Below are positions 10,716 to 23,276 of a stretch of 64,000 nt of DNA, piece after piece. The translations under genes and the position numbers were made by a program. The stretch covers positions 29,754,942 to 29,818,941 of the forward strand of contig QCXZ01000001.1 of the NCBI GenBank assembly GCA_025024175.1, in the 5' to 3' direction. Position 1 is the stretch's first letter. Each line of letters opens with the position of its first letter. Under the pieces are notes generated by a model, which did not search any database, had not been told where the DNA came from, and saw only the letters and a program-made list of their open reading frames with translations. The DNA is from Rhyzopertha dominica. Taxonomy: Eukaryota > Arthropoda > Insecta > Coleoptera > Bostrichidae.

Positions 10716-13700
10716 ATAGGTGATTTTTTTCCAGAATACTACGATTGTTATGTTTGCAAACGAACTTGGTGTTTTCAAAACAATTTGATCAATTACAATT
10801 GCAAAACAGAAATTTTTGTTAAATGCTATGCAGTTTTTACAGAACTTTGAAAAATATGTCATATTGTATTGAAGGCGTTGCTCGTAGATAGGTCTAGCAT
10901 AAGGGATTTAATAGTTGTCTTTGCTGAACGGTTAAATTTTAATAAAAATAAAAGCCCATCTAATATCCTTTTTTTCCAAACTAATGCTTTTGTAGTTATC
11001 CTGTTAAAGCCGTAGATCAGGTCATATACCTAGCTATCGGTTCTGCCTCAATAGTATAGTCTCCATTATATTGGACTCATGCAGTTAAGAATTTTCCTTC
11101 ATTGTCTGTTACTGTGATTGTGGAGACCTGTGATTACAATATGATCAGTTAGTAAAATCGCTCAAAGATGGGCGAGGTCTTTTGTATAACTTGTTAGTTA
11201 GTACCTATACGTGTCCAAAAATATTGGGTAGCTTTGGTTTTCTCATACCTAGTCGTAAATTACGATCCTAGGAACATGTTTGTTTAGTGGTTCTTGATTT
11301 AGGAAAGCGTGAATGATACATAATTTTGAGATTAAAGCCTTGTTCATTTAATATTAGTGTTTTACATTTCTTCTAGTTAGCAATAAGCCAAAATCCAATA
11401 GTTTGAGCAAAAGCGGTATTTACCAACTAAAATGCATGCAATGTGACATGGTATACATATGGCAATCAGGAAAGCTATTAAAAATTAACATGTTGCGAAT
11501 ATAAATTCAAATAAAAGCACAACAGGTTTCGCTGACTATTGCATAAAAAATAATCATTACTTAGATGAACGCGACATCAGTCTCTTACGTTGCGAAAGGA
11601 AAGGTAAAAAACTAAACCTTATAGAACTTTTGGAAATTAGAAAAGCTCACCTTCAGAAAAAACATTAACAAATATGCAAATAGAAATTCCCACGTCCAGT
11701 ACCTAACAACGCCTTTGATATTGCCGAAATTATGAAGCCATCCTTTAAAACCAAGGTCAGAGAATTTTACAACTCTACAACCCCTGTAAGAAAAGGGGTA
11801 CGTAAACAAATTTCTGCATATCTGAGTTTAGCATTTCGCTGTTAGCTCTTTGACAATCACCGTTAGGTCGAAACGATCGTCAGAGTTATCTGAGCTACCT
11901 AATTGAGAGTATAGTAATTTTATCATACCTATCATCTTCAAAGTATGCTTTTGTAACTGTTTGAGTTCTATATTCGTTTATGATTCGCTACATAACCTCG
12001 CTTCTCATTTTAAGCCTGATTAATTCACCACAGAAATTCGCTAATTTGCTCTTCCAAAAACGTAGCCACTATTCACGTGTCGCCCGCGGACAAGCGGAGT
12101 ATGGGTATTACGCGTGATGATTTAATTCGATACCTCGGGGAGCCCCATCGCCACACGTAGTTAACCTGCCTAAATTTCTGTAACAGACGTAGGTAGGCCA
12201 TTGCTTGGCATCGGAAGCGTATTTGGCCGGCCAGTCAAGTTCCCTTGGCAGAGGTGCACGAACGAATGATGACACATATTTATCGAAACAAAGGTGCGTT
12301 GTTTGCAGTTAAAGGGCAGTGTGCGCCTTTGGATTAGGATCGTTAGGTGATGCGTGTTTTAAGGCGACTAATGCACATCAGTTTTTGCGCTTCCTACGAG
12401 GCAGGTTTTACTTTTATTATATGAAGGCTGGAGCCACACGAGCAAGCTGCATGATAGAATTTGGCACTAAAAATGTTCACTGCCGAGCACAAATAAACCT
12501 GTTTGTATTTAAATTATATCGGAATGGATGTAGCAGTTTGAAATCGCTAGTGATGAAAGTGGTATTTATTGTAGTGAACAAAAACATCGAATTATATTTC
12601 GCTTTAAAGCGGAAGTTCTTTAAGAAGAATTTAGGAAAAATACTTACATAATCAACTAATTTAACTTGAGATCCACTGATTAAAATGTAAATTGGTAGGT
12701 TTCGGTTCGTTCAAAACAAATGAAATATTTAACTACTTCCAAATTATTTATGAATGCGATTTAGAAAGAAAACAGGAGATACAAGGGACTAACAACGTTG
12801 CGACCCTATATTGTGAAGATAGATGATCAGTTTATGTGACAAACTGTTAAACACATATAATGCACATCTAAACTTTCTGTCATTCAGTATAATAAGCATA
12901 TTTACTTGCACTTTCAGTTCACATACATATACTGTCAACTCCTGCAAAATTCATACAATGTCTACATTTGAAAAAGATTATTATAGACTGAAACATCAAA
13001 TATTGTTTAATTTTTGTTACTAGACAGCGCTTATCTACAATATCAATATTCCCCTAAGCAATGCTTTTTACTGGGGGCAATTTAAAACTACCTATCGTTT
13101 CATGAATTCTGCAACAACTGTGCAAAGTTTTGTAACACTTCAGAATAATATTCTCATTATAACAAAAGTGAACGTTAAAAATAACACCCAATCTTAACCA
13201 GCATTATTGCTATGTATATAAAAAAAATAAATGTAATGTCTGCCGTAACGACAGCCCGTTGTGTGGGCATAGGAATGGCAAAATTATTTTGTTTACACGG
13301 TATCCTTAACCACGTAAATAGTTATTTGATAGGCTTTGGTACACGTATAACCTTGCGGATCATCGTTCAGGTTCTTCAACCGCGGTACCGAGAAAATTCG
13401 CGAATACACACGTTCGCTGCTTACCTAATCGGACAGCGTTGCCAGATTCAGGAAAATTCCTTTCGCTGCTAAACGGAAAAAAATGCCATCTTTTTGTATT
13501 TAATCGTAGATGGATTTGGACAAAAAATCGATATTTCGATTGGATCGAATCGAAGTTGATCGAAAAATTTGATTAAATAAAATCGAATCGAAGTATCAAA
13601 TTAAATTAAGTTAGAAATCTAATCGCAATGGGTGTGTTCACTAGTTATAAAATATAAACTTTTATACATTAAAAAAGAGTACTTCATTAATTAAGTGTGT

Positions 13701-13806
13701 ATCTGTATCCATAACGCTGCAAATTTTTTTTTAACCAAAATAAATTGTTTACAACTACTCAGTGCGCAACGTGGCAACAACACAGTTTTAAGACAAGCTC
13801 AGATTG
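10716..13806. other. Non-coding, with one complex island at 12050-12290
   Basis: Mostly AT-rich. Between 12050 and 12290 the sequence becomes clearly less AT-rich and more complex, without a coding frame. It includes TAGGTAG (similar to the early-activator motif known in flies) and a TTTAATTCGATA stretch. A second, smaller island lies at 13230-13470. Both look like candidate regulatory elements. The 110-codon frame at 12319-12651 has no recognisable domain. Confidence 0.35.
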
Positions 13807-14615
13807 ACTAGGACTGGCTGTGACGTATCACCCGATGTAAACAAGATAGCGTCGGTACTTTCCGTATTTCGTTTGCGTTATTGGTTATGTTTGAGAGTGT
13901 TCTCGTTTGTTTTTTTTTATAAATTCAACAATTTGTCGTCGGAATGCTTTGTTAAAGCGTTTTGGAACAATTTGCCGGCTGTAGATATGTTTATAGTTAC
14001 CGAATTTATCGAGAACGACCCACGTTTTAATGCTACCGAAATCAAAGGCGCTAAAGCAGCAGTATAAGAAATTAATAAAGCAGCTTAATCTGCAATTTAA
14101 TACACATTATGGATCATTGATATTTTGAACGAAATGCATCTTTTTTCTAGTGCAAGTCGTGAGCAACACGGAGATGCAGCTATAAGTTATTTTCAAGAGA
14201 AGCGAGAGGGGCCCAGACGTATACTGCAGTCCAAGATATGCCCGGAACACAAAGTTCGTGCAAAAAATTATGCAGTTACTCTAAGTCTTAAAACAGTAAA
14301 ATGTAGATTTTGTCTTGGTCATACCCCTTCTGGCTGCTTTAAACCATCTCCGTTTGCGTTCGTAGTCTTCGGGTACACTTAAGAATATTTTGTTGAGACT
14401 ATTAACGGATGTATTTGAAATTTGAACACTGGCACAAAGCACCATCTGCTGTTAGCTTCTGGTTTGTACATGCTTAAACATTCTCCCAGTTGTTAGGAGG
14501 AGTTCGTTAAAAGCAAGAAAACAACTCGTTTCACTCGGCACAAGCAAAGGCACGTAGGTAACATAACCTATATTCTTTGTTTACATCGGGTGCTACGTCA
14601 CACCGTTTCCATCCC
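13807..14615 (+). mobile_element. Small DNA transposon with 27-base terminal inverted repeats
   Basis: Left repeat 13818-13844 and right repeat 14578-14604 match inverted at 25 of 27 positions (shared core CACCCGATGTAAACAA). Weaker similarity continues a few bases outward. The interior carries a broken SWIM/YqaJ-type gene fragment. The target duplication is not clear. The element is internally deleted and non-autonomous. Confidence 0.7.
13979..14382 (+). pseudogene. Broken SWIM zinc-finger/YqaJ-type gene fragment inside the transposon
   Basis: The first part reads VTEFIENDPRFNATEIKGAK. After a disrupted stretch (14065-14145) the second part reads REQHGDAAISYFQEKREG, then CPEHKVRAKNYAV and VKCRFCLGHTPSGC. 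This order matches the N-terminal half of a large insect protein family with a SWIM-like zinc finger followed by a YqaJ exonuclease domain. A GTATAAG donor and TTTTTTCTAG acceptor flank the gap, but splicing there would not keep phase. The SWIM histidine is lost and the YqaJ part is absent, so the gene is dead. Family assignment is from pattern memory and moderately sure. Confidence 0.55.
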
Positions 14616-15867
14616 GGGACACTGCGTTTGTGTGGTCAATTTTTATATTTGAATTTCAGAACGGTTTTTTTCGAAAACTGGTGCTAGAAAAATTTTGAAA
14701 TTTTTAGGACGTAACAAGGGTACTCCAAATATACACATGGCATGATTGTGAAATGTGAAAACACCCAATTCGAAGTCAAATGAAAACATTGAGTTACTAA
14801 AATTCTGAATCGAATAACGAAATACAACACTGATCAAAGTACCGAATACAATAAAGATATGCATACAAACAAACAAACAAAACGAAATCAGTATCGTTTA
14901 AACTTCATCATACTTAGTACATGTAGATAGCAACCAGTTTAAAAAATAATTTACAAAAACTGAGTTCAAAATAATTGCTTATTCGTATTATAACAAGGTT
15001 TGTATATTATTCTGGAAGCTTTAGGAAACATAATGTTTGTATATCTACTCGTACATGCTCACTCGTCTGACACATCCGAGATTCGTCAACTATGGTTATA
15101 GTTATCGTGGTGTTCATTAGCAGGTACCATGCATGTATTAGATAATAATTATTAAGTTTCTATAAACTATAGTCTTTTAAATTGCATTACTTTTTTGATC
15201 TCTTATAAAACGCACATTTTGTTCTAAAGAAAACCAAATTTTATTAGCAAATTATTTGTAATAAAAAGTGGCGTCGTAGGTAGAGCACGTTCAGATTGTT
15301 TACAGAAGATTATCTAAGGTAAACATAATCTCGAAGCACATACGGTTTCAACAAGATTAGAATTTAATGGTAGAGTTATTTCAAGAAATGGCAACTAAAT
15401 CAGGTCTATAAAAACAACCCGTAATCGAATCCTATACTAAAAGATAAAGTGATCTGTGCTAACATGTCATCGAAAATTTCTGACGTTTGGCACATATTGG
15501 TTTTATTGTATATAAACGACATATCTGATACTTTTTAGACATCAGTTTTGGAATTTAAGGTTTAACATAATAGTAAAATCAATTCGAATTGATTATGCCA
15601 TCACCAAACATCGAATTGCCCAAGCCCTAGTAGTAGAGTATTGCGAGTGCTAATCCCAATTTTGAGTAATGATACCAGAGTAGTTTTAGCAATATATCCT
15701 GCGTAATTTATCATTAACGTAACATCATTTGAGATTTTTTTTATAGAGATCCCATGATTGGAACCCTTTATTCGTTATCAAAGTACATACAATGAGACAA
15801 AATCCCAACTGATGATTTTCTTACTATTTGAACAACATATTTTATTGTACCTATATAATTTTTACAC
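14616..15867. other. No gene recognised
   Basis: AT-rich non-coding sequence. The minus-strand open frame 14643-14876 has no domain. Nothing else is supported. Confidence 0.45.
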
Positions 15868-15896
15868 ATATTTGTTCTTTTTTGTTTTAGGTAAGT
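15868..15896 (+). promoter_or_regulatory. Putative recursive (ratchet) splice site
   Basis: A pyrimidine tract (11 of the 12 bases before AG are T or C) ends in TTTTAG, immediately followed by GTAAGT at 15891. An acceptor abutting a consensus donor is the zero-length-exon signature of recursive splicing in very long insect introns. The branch point is not obvious. A stronger site in the same orientation lies at 51698. Confidence 0.5.
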
Positions 15897-17517
15897 CGAC
15901 AGTTCCTTTTCATAGTTGCATGTTGTGGTGGTAAGTGCATAACCTGTCTAAGAATTTATATATCTGAAATTACATAGTAAGTAACTAAAGAAACGAGTAG
16001 TAAAAAATAACGAATTTGGTGTTTCACTGATGAAAAATATAATTAATTTTTTTATCTAATTATTCGCAACAGGTTTAGTACAAGCATTAAAGTTGCAGAA
16101 GTTTATAGTGCTCTGGATATTGAAATATCATAGATTTAAATGATTTAAGTTTTGGGAAAAATGAATGATTACATTATATGATGCTAGACATTTCGGGTAT
16201 TTTCGGGCCAACATTTTTGCTACGAGGACAGATGGTTACCCTAAATTAAGAATTTGAGTTTATTTTAAAATATTAATATAATTACTTCAAAGCATAATTG
16301 CTATCGTTTCTTGCGTTCTACCGGTTATTAATTAATAAAGAAAATATGTCATTCATTGATCTGAACAGGTGGTAAATTCGTTGGTGCCAAATTTGGAAGT
16401 ATTGGCGACATCGTTTCTTATTTATGCAAAGGACCCAGTAACAAATACGATGAAGAAAATACTAATATTTGTCTCTTGTAAGCATAATCATTCGTGTTCT
16501 TTATGNCAATAGTCAATAGACTTTGCCAATCAGTTTCAAGTATTCTTGAACATTTGAGCAAGGTGCAGAGATTTTTTNGATATTTCTTGAAGATTAATCG
16601 TAGGCCTGATTCTACTAGATCCTTCAAGGCCTCTTCATCATCTTCATCGCTAGGTCCTTTCACTTCTTGCAGCATTCAGTCATCTCATTCATCTCCTGAA
16701 TTACTGAAAGCTCAGATAACAATTGCAATTAAATTTCAACTGACAATTCTTATTTGACATGAGTAGATAAAATTTATAAAATGAAACAATGCAATATGAA
16801 TGATAGAAGTTAAAAAAAATAAAAAGTGCATAGCATAATACCAAAGCTAGGTAGAGTACCCCTTCCCATTGATTCACCAAAAGAGTTTATCTAAACGGGC
16901 CTCCCAAAAAAACATTTTACACGAGCGAGATTATATAACGGGTAAGGAATCTAAGATTCTTGGCAACACGGCAACCACGTCACCTGCCCAGCCAAATTTT
17001 TATTGCGCAGTTAACGGAAAGTGCAAACATCCATCAGAAACACTGGTCCAAGTACTTATTTTGCCGTACCGTATGCAGCTTCTATAACACCGTCGCAACT
17101 CGTGGAAGAAGTTTTGTTCCGGCCTGATGACAATTAATGTGGGAGTCCGGCGTTACGAGAAAAACAGAAAAACATCGCGAAAGCCGGGCGTCCATGTGAG
17201 GCAAGCATTGGGGGGCACTGGGACAGCTTGTGGGGAACGGAGTGGAGGGGGCGAAAGTCGGGATCACTCACCGCGCCAAGGCCAAGGCTATGCTGTAAAC
17301 AACGTTTCTAACAGAAATTGACTAGTGGTATAATGCACGCGGGCTTGTTCAATTTTCGGCGTTTCCTGTACTTGTGAATTTTTGTTCGGCTTAGGGACGG
17401 GCAAAAAGTAAACAAAGATACATGTATAGCTCAAATCGGACTCTGCCGGTCTTAAAATAAATCTTGCTAATGTACCGAATATAAGTAGGTATAATACCAC
17501 AATAATATTATTACTTT
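15897..17517. other. Non-coding, with a complex island at 16880-17290
   Basis: AT-rich up to 16860. Then a GC-richer block at 16880-17290 has no sustained coding frame on either strand and may be regulatory. A minus-strand frame at 16418-16675 contains an acidic GPSDEDDEEALKDL stretch but also two N bases and no family match. Confidence 0.35.
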
Positions 17518-17958
17518 TTGTATAATATAAATTATGAAAAGTCTTCTCCGCTTTAGTTAATAATATTTGGTCATTTAAAATTTTGCAAATGTTTGTTGCA
17601 AGAAATCACCAAAATTAAACTTTAGAAATTTTTTACAGATTTACAAAATTTTAAATGACCAAAGTGTTAGTGTTTTAAATTGAATTTTAAATTGTAACTC
17701 ACCCATTTTAAATAAATGTTTGTGACTTCCTGCAACCGCGCAACCTACACACACAACCTTAAAGTCTAGATAGTTGTTATCATTTTTTGACTTGTATCAA
17801 AATTAATTTTTGTTGTTTCCCAATAGTGATTTTTATTTCATAATATTTATGTAAGGCACTGACGATGGCCAATTAAGGCCGAAAGTGCTCTTCCCATTAA
17901 TAATTTATTAAATAAAGTGGAGAAGACTTCGATATTTTCAGAATTTATATTATATCAA
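17518..17958. mobile_element. MITE-like element with terminal and internal inverted repeats
   Basis: The left end TATAATATAAATTATGAAAA...GTCTTCTCCGCTTTA is matched inverted by the right end TAAAGTGGAGAAGAC...TTTTCAGAATTTATATTA, with a short indel. Inside, GGTCATTTAAAATTTTG near 17570 recurs inverted near 17646. No coding capacity. A hammerhead-like motif lies near the right end. Confidence 0.65.
17864..17905 (+). ncRNA. Hammerhead-like ribozyme motif
   Basis: CTGACGA fits the CUGANGA core exactly. It is followed by T, a GGCC-AATTAA-GGCC stem and then GAAA. In GAAAGTGCTC the A and G can pair with CT to give a minimal stem III and a C at the cleavage position. TTCC after it can partly pair with AAGGCA before the core. 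The layout CTGANGATGGCC..GGCCGAAA is a known arrangement in retroelement hammerheads. Whether it cleaves is untested. Confidence 0.4.
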
Positions 17959-18019
17959 AATCAGTTCACTGTTTTACTTTTTATATTATTAAATACAATA
18001 ATATTTGAAAAAATACACA

Positions 18020-18535
18020 AATACGCCAGAATCAAAAAGATGAAGTCTAGAAAACCGAAAAAGGCGTAGCTTCTGTCTTCAGCAGGTCTAATNGTCACCC
18101 TTTTATGGGACAGTGAAGGTTGTTCTCTTGACCGATTTTTTAGAGGGTGAAAACCCCTTATTATTATAGCTTGCTGGCTGAAAAATGTTAAGCATTTTTT
18201 TCAAAGGGTGCAACAGTCAACAGGTTTGACGTCATACCGCCCAATACACTACAAATGTCCTCAAAGATGGATGTAAGGTTCTTCCACATTCACCTTTTGT
18301 AGTCCGAATTCACCACCATGGATTTCAGTGTCTTTGGACCACAAAGATGTGCAGTGGATAGCTCAAAATTTGAAGACAGTGAATGATGTTGCAGTTTGTG
18401 CATCAATGATTTCGCTTAAAAAAAGAACTACAAAACTGGCACTATAAAACTAGCACAACTATACCAAGACTGCGTAGACTTAAAGGGAGAACGTTTATAT
18501 GAAAATAGGAGTAGCAGTATCTTTGGTGCATTATA
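18020..18535 (+). pseudogene. Mariner/Tc1-type transposase relic (C-terminal half)
   Basis: Across shifting frames the pieces appear in family order. RKPKKA comes first, then VTLLWDSEGCSLDRFF (the WDSEG block before the second aspartate region) and YYYSLLAEKC. LLPH-like and SDFHLFGPLK-like remnants follow near 18290-18350, and DCVDLKGERLYEN lies at the C-terminus (family: KC..L.G.Y.E). Many stops and frameshifts and one N (18093) are present. The N-terminal DNA-binding half is missing. Confidence 0.65.
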
Positions 18536-21500
18536 AGAACTCGGGCTATATTATTGTCTCCGCATTTTTAGTTAATCTATTCCGCTTCCTTGTCGTATTT
18601 TATTCTTGGGTGATGTTTTTGGTGCTTTGCTATTGTTTTGAGATTCAAATACGTTTTCTCTAATTCGCTTTTTTTAATCTATGTGGACCAGATGCTCATT
18701 CGCTTCTTGTTGTTTGCTGTCAGTTTTTCATATTCTGTAGGTAAATACTTATGGGAAAATGTCTTTCTCAAGGTTGGTGCATAGCTCAGCACTTTTCGGT
18801 CGACAGTGCGCATGACATTATGTGACAGAGCCACACGAGTCTTGAGACTAAACTTGTATTATGTATCTCGCAGCTTTTTATAGTTTAAAATGAGTATTAG
18901 ATATTGTTTTTATATGTTATTAGAATCATTTTAAAGAGTCTCAGTTTGAAAACAGTCGGCAGGGGATGCTTGAAAAAACCCGAACCAAATAAATACAGTT
19001 CCAACATTATTTAACGTCCCGAACCTACTACATCCTATGATCAATCAACCTTCGCCAGAATCATTGTATGAAGTAAGACTTTTATTTAAATATAAGATTT
19101 CTGGCACACAACACATTCACGTTCATTGTCACTTTGGGTCAAAGATGGCGTATCAAAAACGCAAACGTTGTTGTGAATCTATTTTTCCGATATGTCGTTG
19201 CCATCCCTGTAAACAACAGGTCATTTTGCAACTACTTGCTGTGTGAACATACTGTACAACTTTGACAGTTCTGGAACTAAACATAGCCGTCGGGGCCAAA
19301 TTCAAAAGATCAAAAGATATTTGGAGCTTTGTTAATATATTGCCTCTTGACTAAAAAGCTCTCAATAAAGGTGACTTTTAAGACACCACACCCAGAGTAA
19401 TTCGTTTGGTTAACGATAGTATAGTATTTACTATCAAAAATTAATGTTAGAGTTGAATATTTCATGGCACCTCACGGACGTAGTCGGCGTAGAATACACT
19501 AAATCTAAACAATGTAACTGTTTAAATGATGGTTATTTAAACGATGTTTGTTAATTATTCACACGACTCGTACCAATACCACTTATCCCCTTTTATTTAA
19601 AAAGCAAATTAACGTACTTCTTGTTGATGCGATCCCCAGCACCGATCTGCACAAATCGAATTACGGGGTGTGGGGGTCCGCGATAGGGTAACGTCTGTTC
19701 TGTTTGGCAGTCTTTTAATTATGTTGGAGCCCGGCCAATTTCTCCACTCGTTCATTTTATGACAGCAGCTCTGGGTATCTCATCGGTTTTCATGTGGCAA
19801 GCACGAGGAAATCGTGGCTGTTATCCTTTGACGTTTGCATCGGCGCTGTTTGACGATAACCATAGTAACAGGAAGGGAAAGGTTGCGTTGAGAGACCACC
19901 AGTACCGTCGATTTAGGACTTTACATCGTGCAATATGTCTCGGCGATGATAAAAGTTTAATGGCGAAATTATGGCGCATTTAAGCCGATAATCTACGTTG
20001 AAGTCAACCCAGAGTAACATCAGCCTGCCTTAAACGAGATATCAGAGAATATTTTTAGTTGAGGGGGAAGGGAATTTTTGTGTCAAAGATTGATTGAAGT
20101 TCAAGGTTGCTTGATGATGAACAGGAATAACGTAACAAGGAATCATTTATAAAACCAAGAGCTACATGTTTTCTCAGCCATTAAGTTAACTCAAAAGGAA
20201 ATATTGTTTATTTCGGATTTATTTGGACGTAGTAACCAAAATACCTTATGTGTTGGGTGATGTTGTAAATTCTGCTATTACGCTATAATGTCGTTGATTG
20301 TTTTGCTTAAGGTTACGCAATTGTCATCCGTTTACAACGTATAGCATCACTACAAAGTTTTTTTACCTAGCGTTTTTTTTTTTGGAACAACAACTCCATT
20401 ACATTCAATAATAATAATCTTATATCCCGCCGGTGAGATATACATATGATATATTTCTATTTTGTAAACATCGGTTTGTACAGTTGTTGACATACTGTAC
20501 AGCTATCTAAAATTCTGGGAAGGAACTAATTAACTGAATGGATTTAGTGCCTATATACATTGGTTTTGGATATTCAGGCACTGCTTGTATTTTTCCAGGG
20601 CGTAGGTGCCTTACCTAATAAATTTGTGTATGAATAAAATGGGCATTGCAAAATGTCAAGCTCGTACAGTCCATTTCTGTATTTTCGTACATCCTCCATA
20701 AATACGAGTACATTTGATTTAGCAAGTGAACCCGAAAGCTTGTTTACTAATTTTAGAGAAAACAGCTGGCGCAGTCGACTAGCCAAATGACATTCACATA
20801 TTCGCAATGGTTATTAATTACTTTCCTTTGGAATTATAAATTTGCTCACAGAAACAACAATTTTGGCCTACTGTTCTTCATCTTCTGGCCATCGAAACGT
20901 TTTACTTCGAGTAATGGTAGCTATCAGCCAAAAAATATAATAAGCATTTTTTGCAGGAAATGCTGTGGATTGTTTTACAAAGCAGTTGATGAATTTGTCA
21001 ATAAAGCTGATGATTAGCCAGCATGTAACCAGATGAGTACGAGTATTTTGCCCGTATGGTCCATGGCGGAAAACAATAAATTCATTCCGTCCTGTTTTTA
21101 GCTCACTGCAGGCGTGTCCATATACAAGCTGACATGTTTCGAATAACAAATTGAATGCGGCGCTTAGGACTTTTTCGTGGTCACAATACCCATCCTCTGG
21201 ACTGTCAAATTCGTCACAATAAACCCTCGTGTGGGACGTGCCACGCGCAGCCATTATCAACTCCGCGACACGAACGAAAACCGAAAATTTCGCCGTTTGT
21301 TACGTATTACATTACCGCACGGTTTTATCGCCGGGCAGAAATAATGCAATTTCACTATTGCGGGCGCGAACCAACCGGTCGGTATGACTAATCTCCATTC
21401 TCTAGCATGTTCCGAACTTGAAGTTCACCGGTGTGTCGTGTATCGATTAGTCGCACTGAATCGATTCAGCATGGGCTTTTTACAAAACTGTTTCCATTTA

Positions 21501-23276
21501 TTTTGTCGTAATGATGCCAATGTCGAAATACCGGGCGAGGCAGATCTGGATGGTTGCCCGCCGTCGGTCGAGAAATTAAGAGTGGAATGGATGTGTCGAT
21601 TATGCACGCGGAAGCGTCGTCGGCACTCACTGGTAGCAGATTCGTTTTTTTTTCGTCCGATGCTTGTACTTTAACCACACCCTATGCGCATTCTTGCGAT
21701 GTAATTGCTTGGCGATCCGTTATTACGTGTTGATGGATCTGGAAAGGTAACGATAATGCACTTGGGTGCAAAGCTGTTATACTTATGGTAAAGATAAATT
21801 TTGTTTCTGCATACCTTTTTGAAGTATTCAAGTTGCAGAATGGCTAATATTTCTTATTTTATGCAACTAACATATCAATCGGCTCTGTCTATCGATCCTG
21901 CCCGTTTCCGAACTTTTACCCAATCAGCAAATTACTGCAATTAAACTCGTAGATTGAAAGCATTCGCTTACATACATCGTATGTACTACGGCCAACGCAG
22001 CACCGTTTGGGTTAGAGCTTGGTACTTATCGAAAGAACTTTTTCAACTGCATTTCATAGTCACTGTTTGTTTAGTTTATTGCAAAGTAAATATATGTCCA
22101 TCTATTTGGTGTCCTGTTGTTTGGAAATGAATCCTGTAATTTTACTTGATGTAGGGGTATTACACATTTTATAAGGCGCTGGGACTGGCCCGTGGAACAC
22201 ACAATCAAAATCTTGAAAAAAATTATTGCATGGGAATCGTGTTATAGGACTTTTACGTGGTAATCTAACTTGGAGAAACAGATTTAGTGCGGCGCAACCT
22301 AAACGTACACCCTGCATACTAGGGACTAAAACTGTATTAATCTTTTACGACCTAAGGTAAGTTCCTATTAATGGCACCGGAGTTTCGCGCGTTGAAGTTA
22401 ATTTAAGATGGCAGTTTGCTGTGGTCAAGCCTTAGGTGTTCTAATAAGGACGGAACTAGTCCTAAGAGCCAAATGAATTTACCAAACCGGATGTGTATTT
22501 ATTCTTATTCATAGATTATCACAAAATCATGCTGATCTAATATAGACCTAAATTTTTAATTAATGATGATCATTAATATTACGAATGAGTTAAGGTTTAA
22601 ATAAGATGCATTTACCTGAACAGTAGTTCATTTAAATAGAGTTTACACCGCCAAACACAGTTATTTACAAGATTTAAGACAATGACGTACTCTAGGCCAA
22701 CATCAATGAATATGCCAGATATGCTTGATAATGTCACAGAATATTTTGTTTATTAATTGTACCGTTGCGTGAAGTTGGTGGTGTCAATTTTTTACTATTT
22801 ACTTAATTAACTGAAGCAATTAGGAAATCGGCATTTCTCGTTATTGCACTAAATTAAAAAAAATACTTTTTGTAAAGAGGCTTTAGTAGACTTAATATAA
22901 AATTCCTATTAAAGAAAAAATTATACGCTGCCTCTCTTTAGGGGTTGAAGTGACGCTAACGTGAAATACACATTCATGTGTCCCTTTCGAATAAATGTAA
23001 ATGTACTTGCGACACTGCTGTCGGTTATTCGAGCGGCTTGTATAAATTTAGTATTATTGTTGGTGATCTGGTATCACAATTAATTCGTTAAATCAAGAGC
23101 AACCAAATAAATCTGTTTTATAATTGCAGCATTCGGAGATAGCTAATGACATATCGATATTGCACAAACAAAAGAAATCACCAGATTTTTGTTACGACCA
23201 GTTTAATAAATTACGGTAGTCTAAAATATCTTGTTGCTACAAAAAGTGCAATCCAATTATTGCCTGTGGCCTTCGA
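18536..23276. other. Non-coding, with complex islands at 19610-20000 and 21050-21680
   Basis: The two islands are GC-richer than their surroundings and carry homeodomain-like cores (TTTTAATTATG, TTTTATGAC) but no sustained conserved frame. Open frames of 130 codons (20868-21260, minus) and 96 codons (21384-21674, plus) match nothing I know. They overlap frames on the other strand, as expected for GC-richer non-coding DNA. A weaker AG|GTAAGT site sits at 22357 with a poor pyrimidine tract. No RNA gene found. Confidence 0.35.

Noticed and set aside
10376..10719. Overlapping frames on both strands of 71 and 113 codons
   Set aside because: They mirror each other because of the palindrome at 10474-10715, so they are structural by-products.
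16418..16675. Minus-strand frame with an acidic GPSDEDDEEALKDL stretch
   Set aside because: Contains two N bases, and the surrounding sequence gives no family or exon support. A transposase C-terminus was considered but cannot be shown.
20868..21260. 130-codon minus-strand frame
   Set aside because: No recognisable domain or splice context; better explained as a shadow of a GC-richer non-coding island.
22336..22362. Third AG|GTAAGT site on the plus strand
   Set aside because: The core matches, but the upstream tract is purine-interrupted (ACGACCTAAG), so it does not meet the ratchet-site pattern well.
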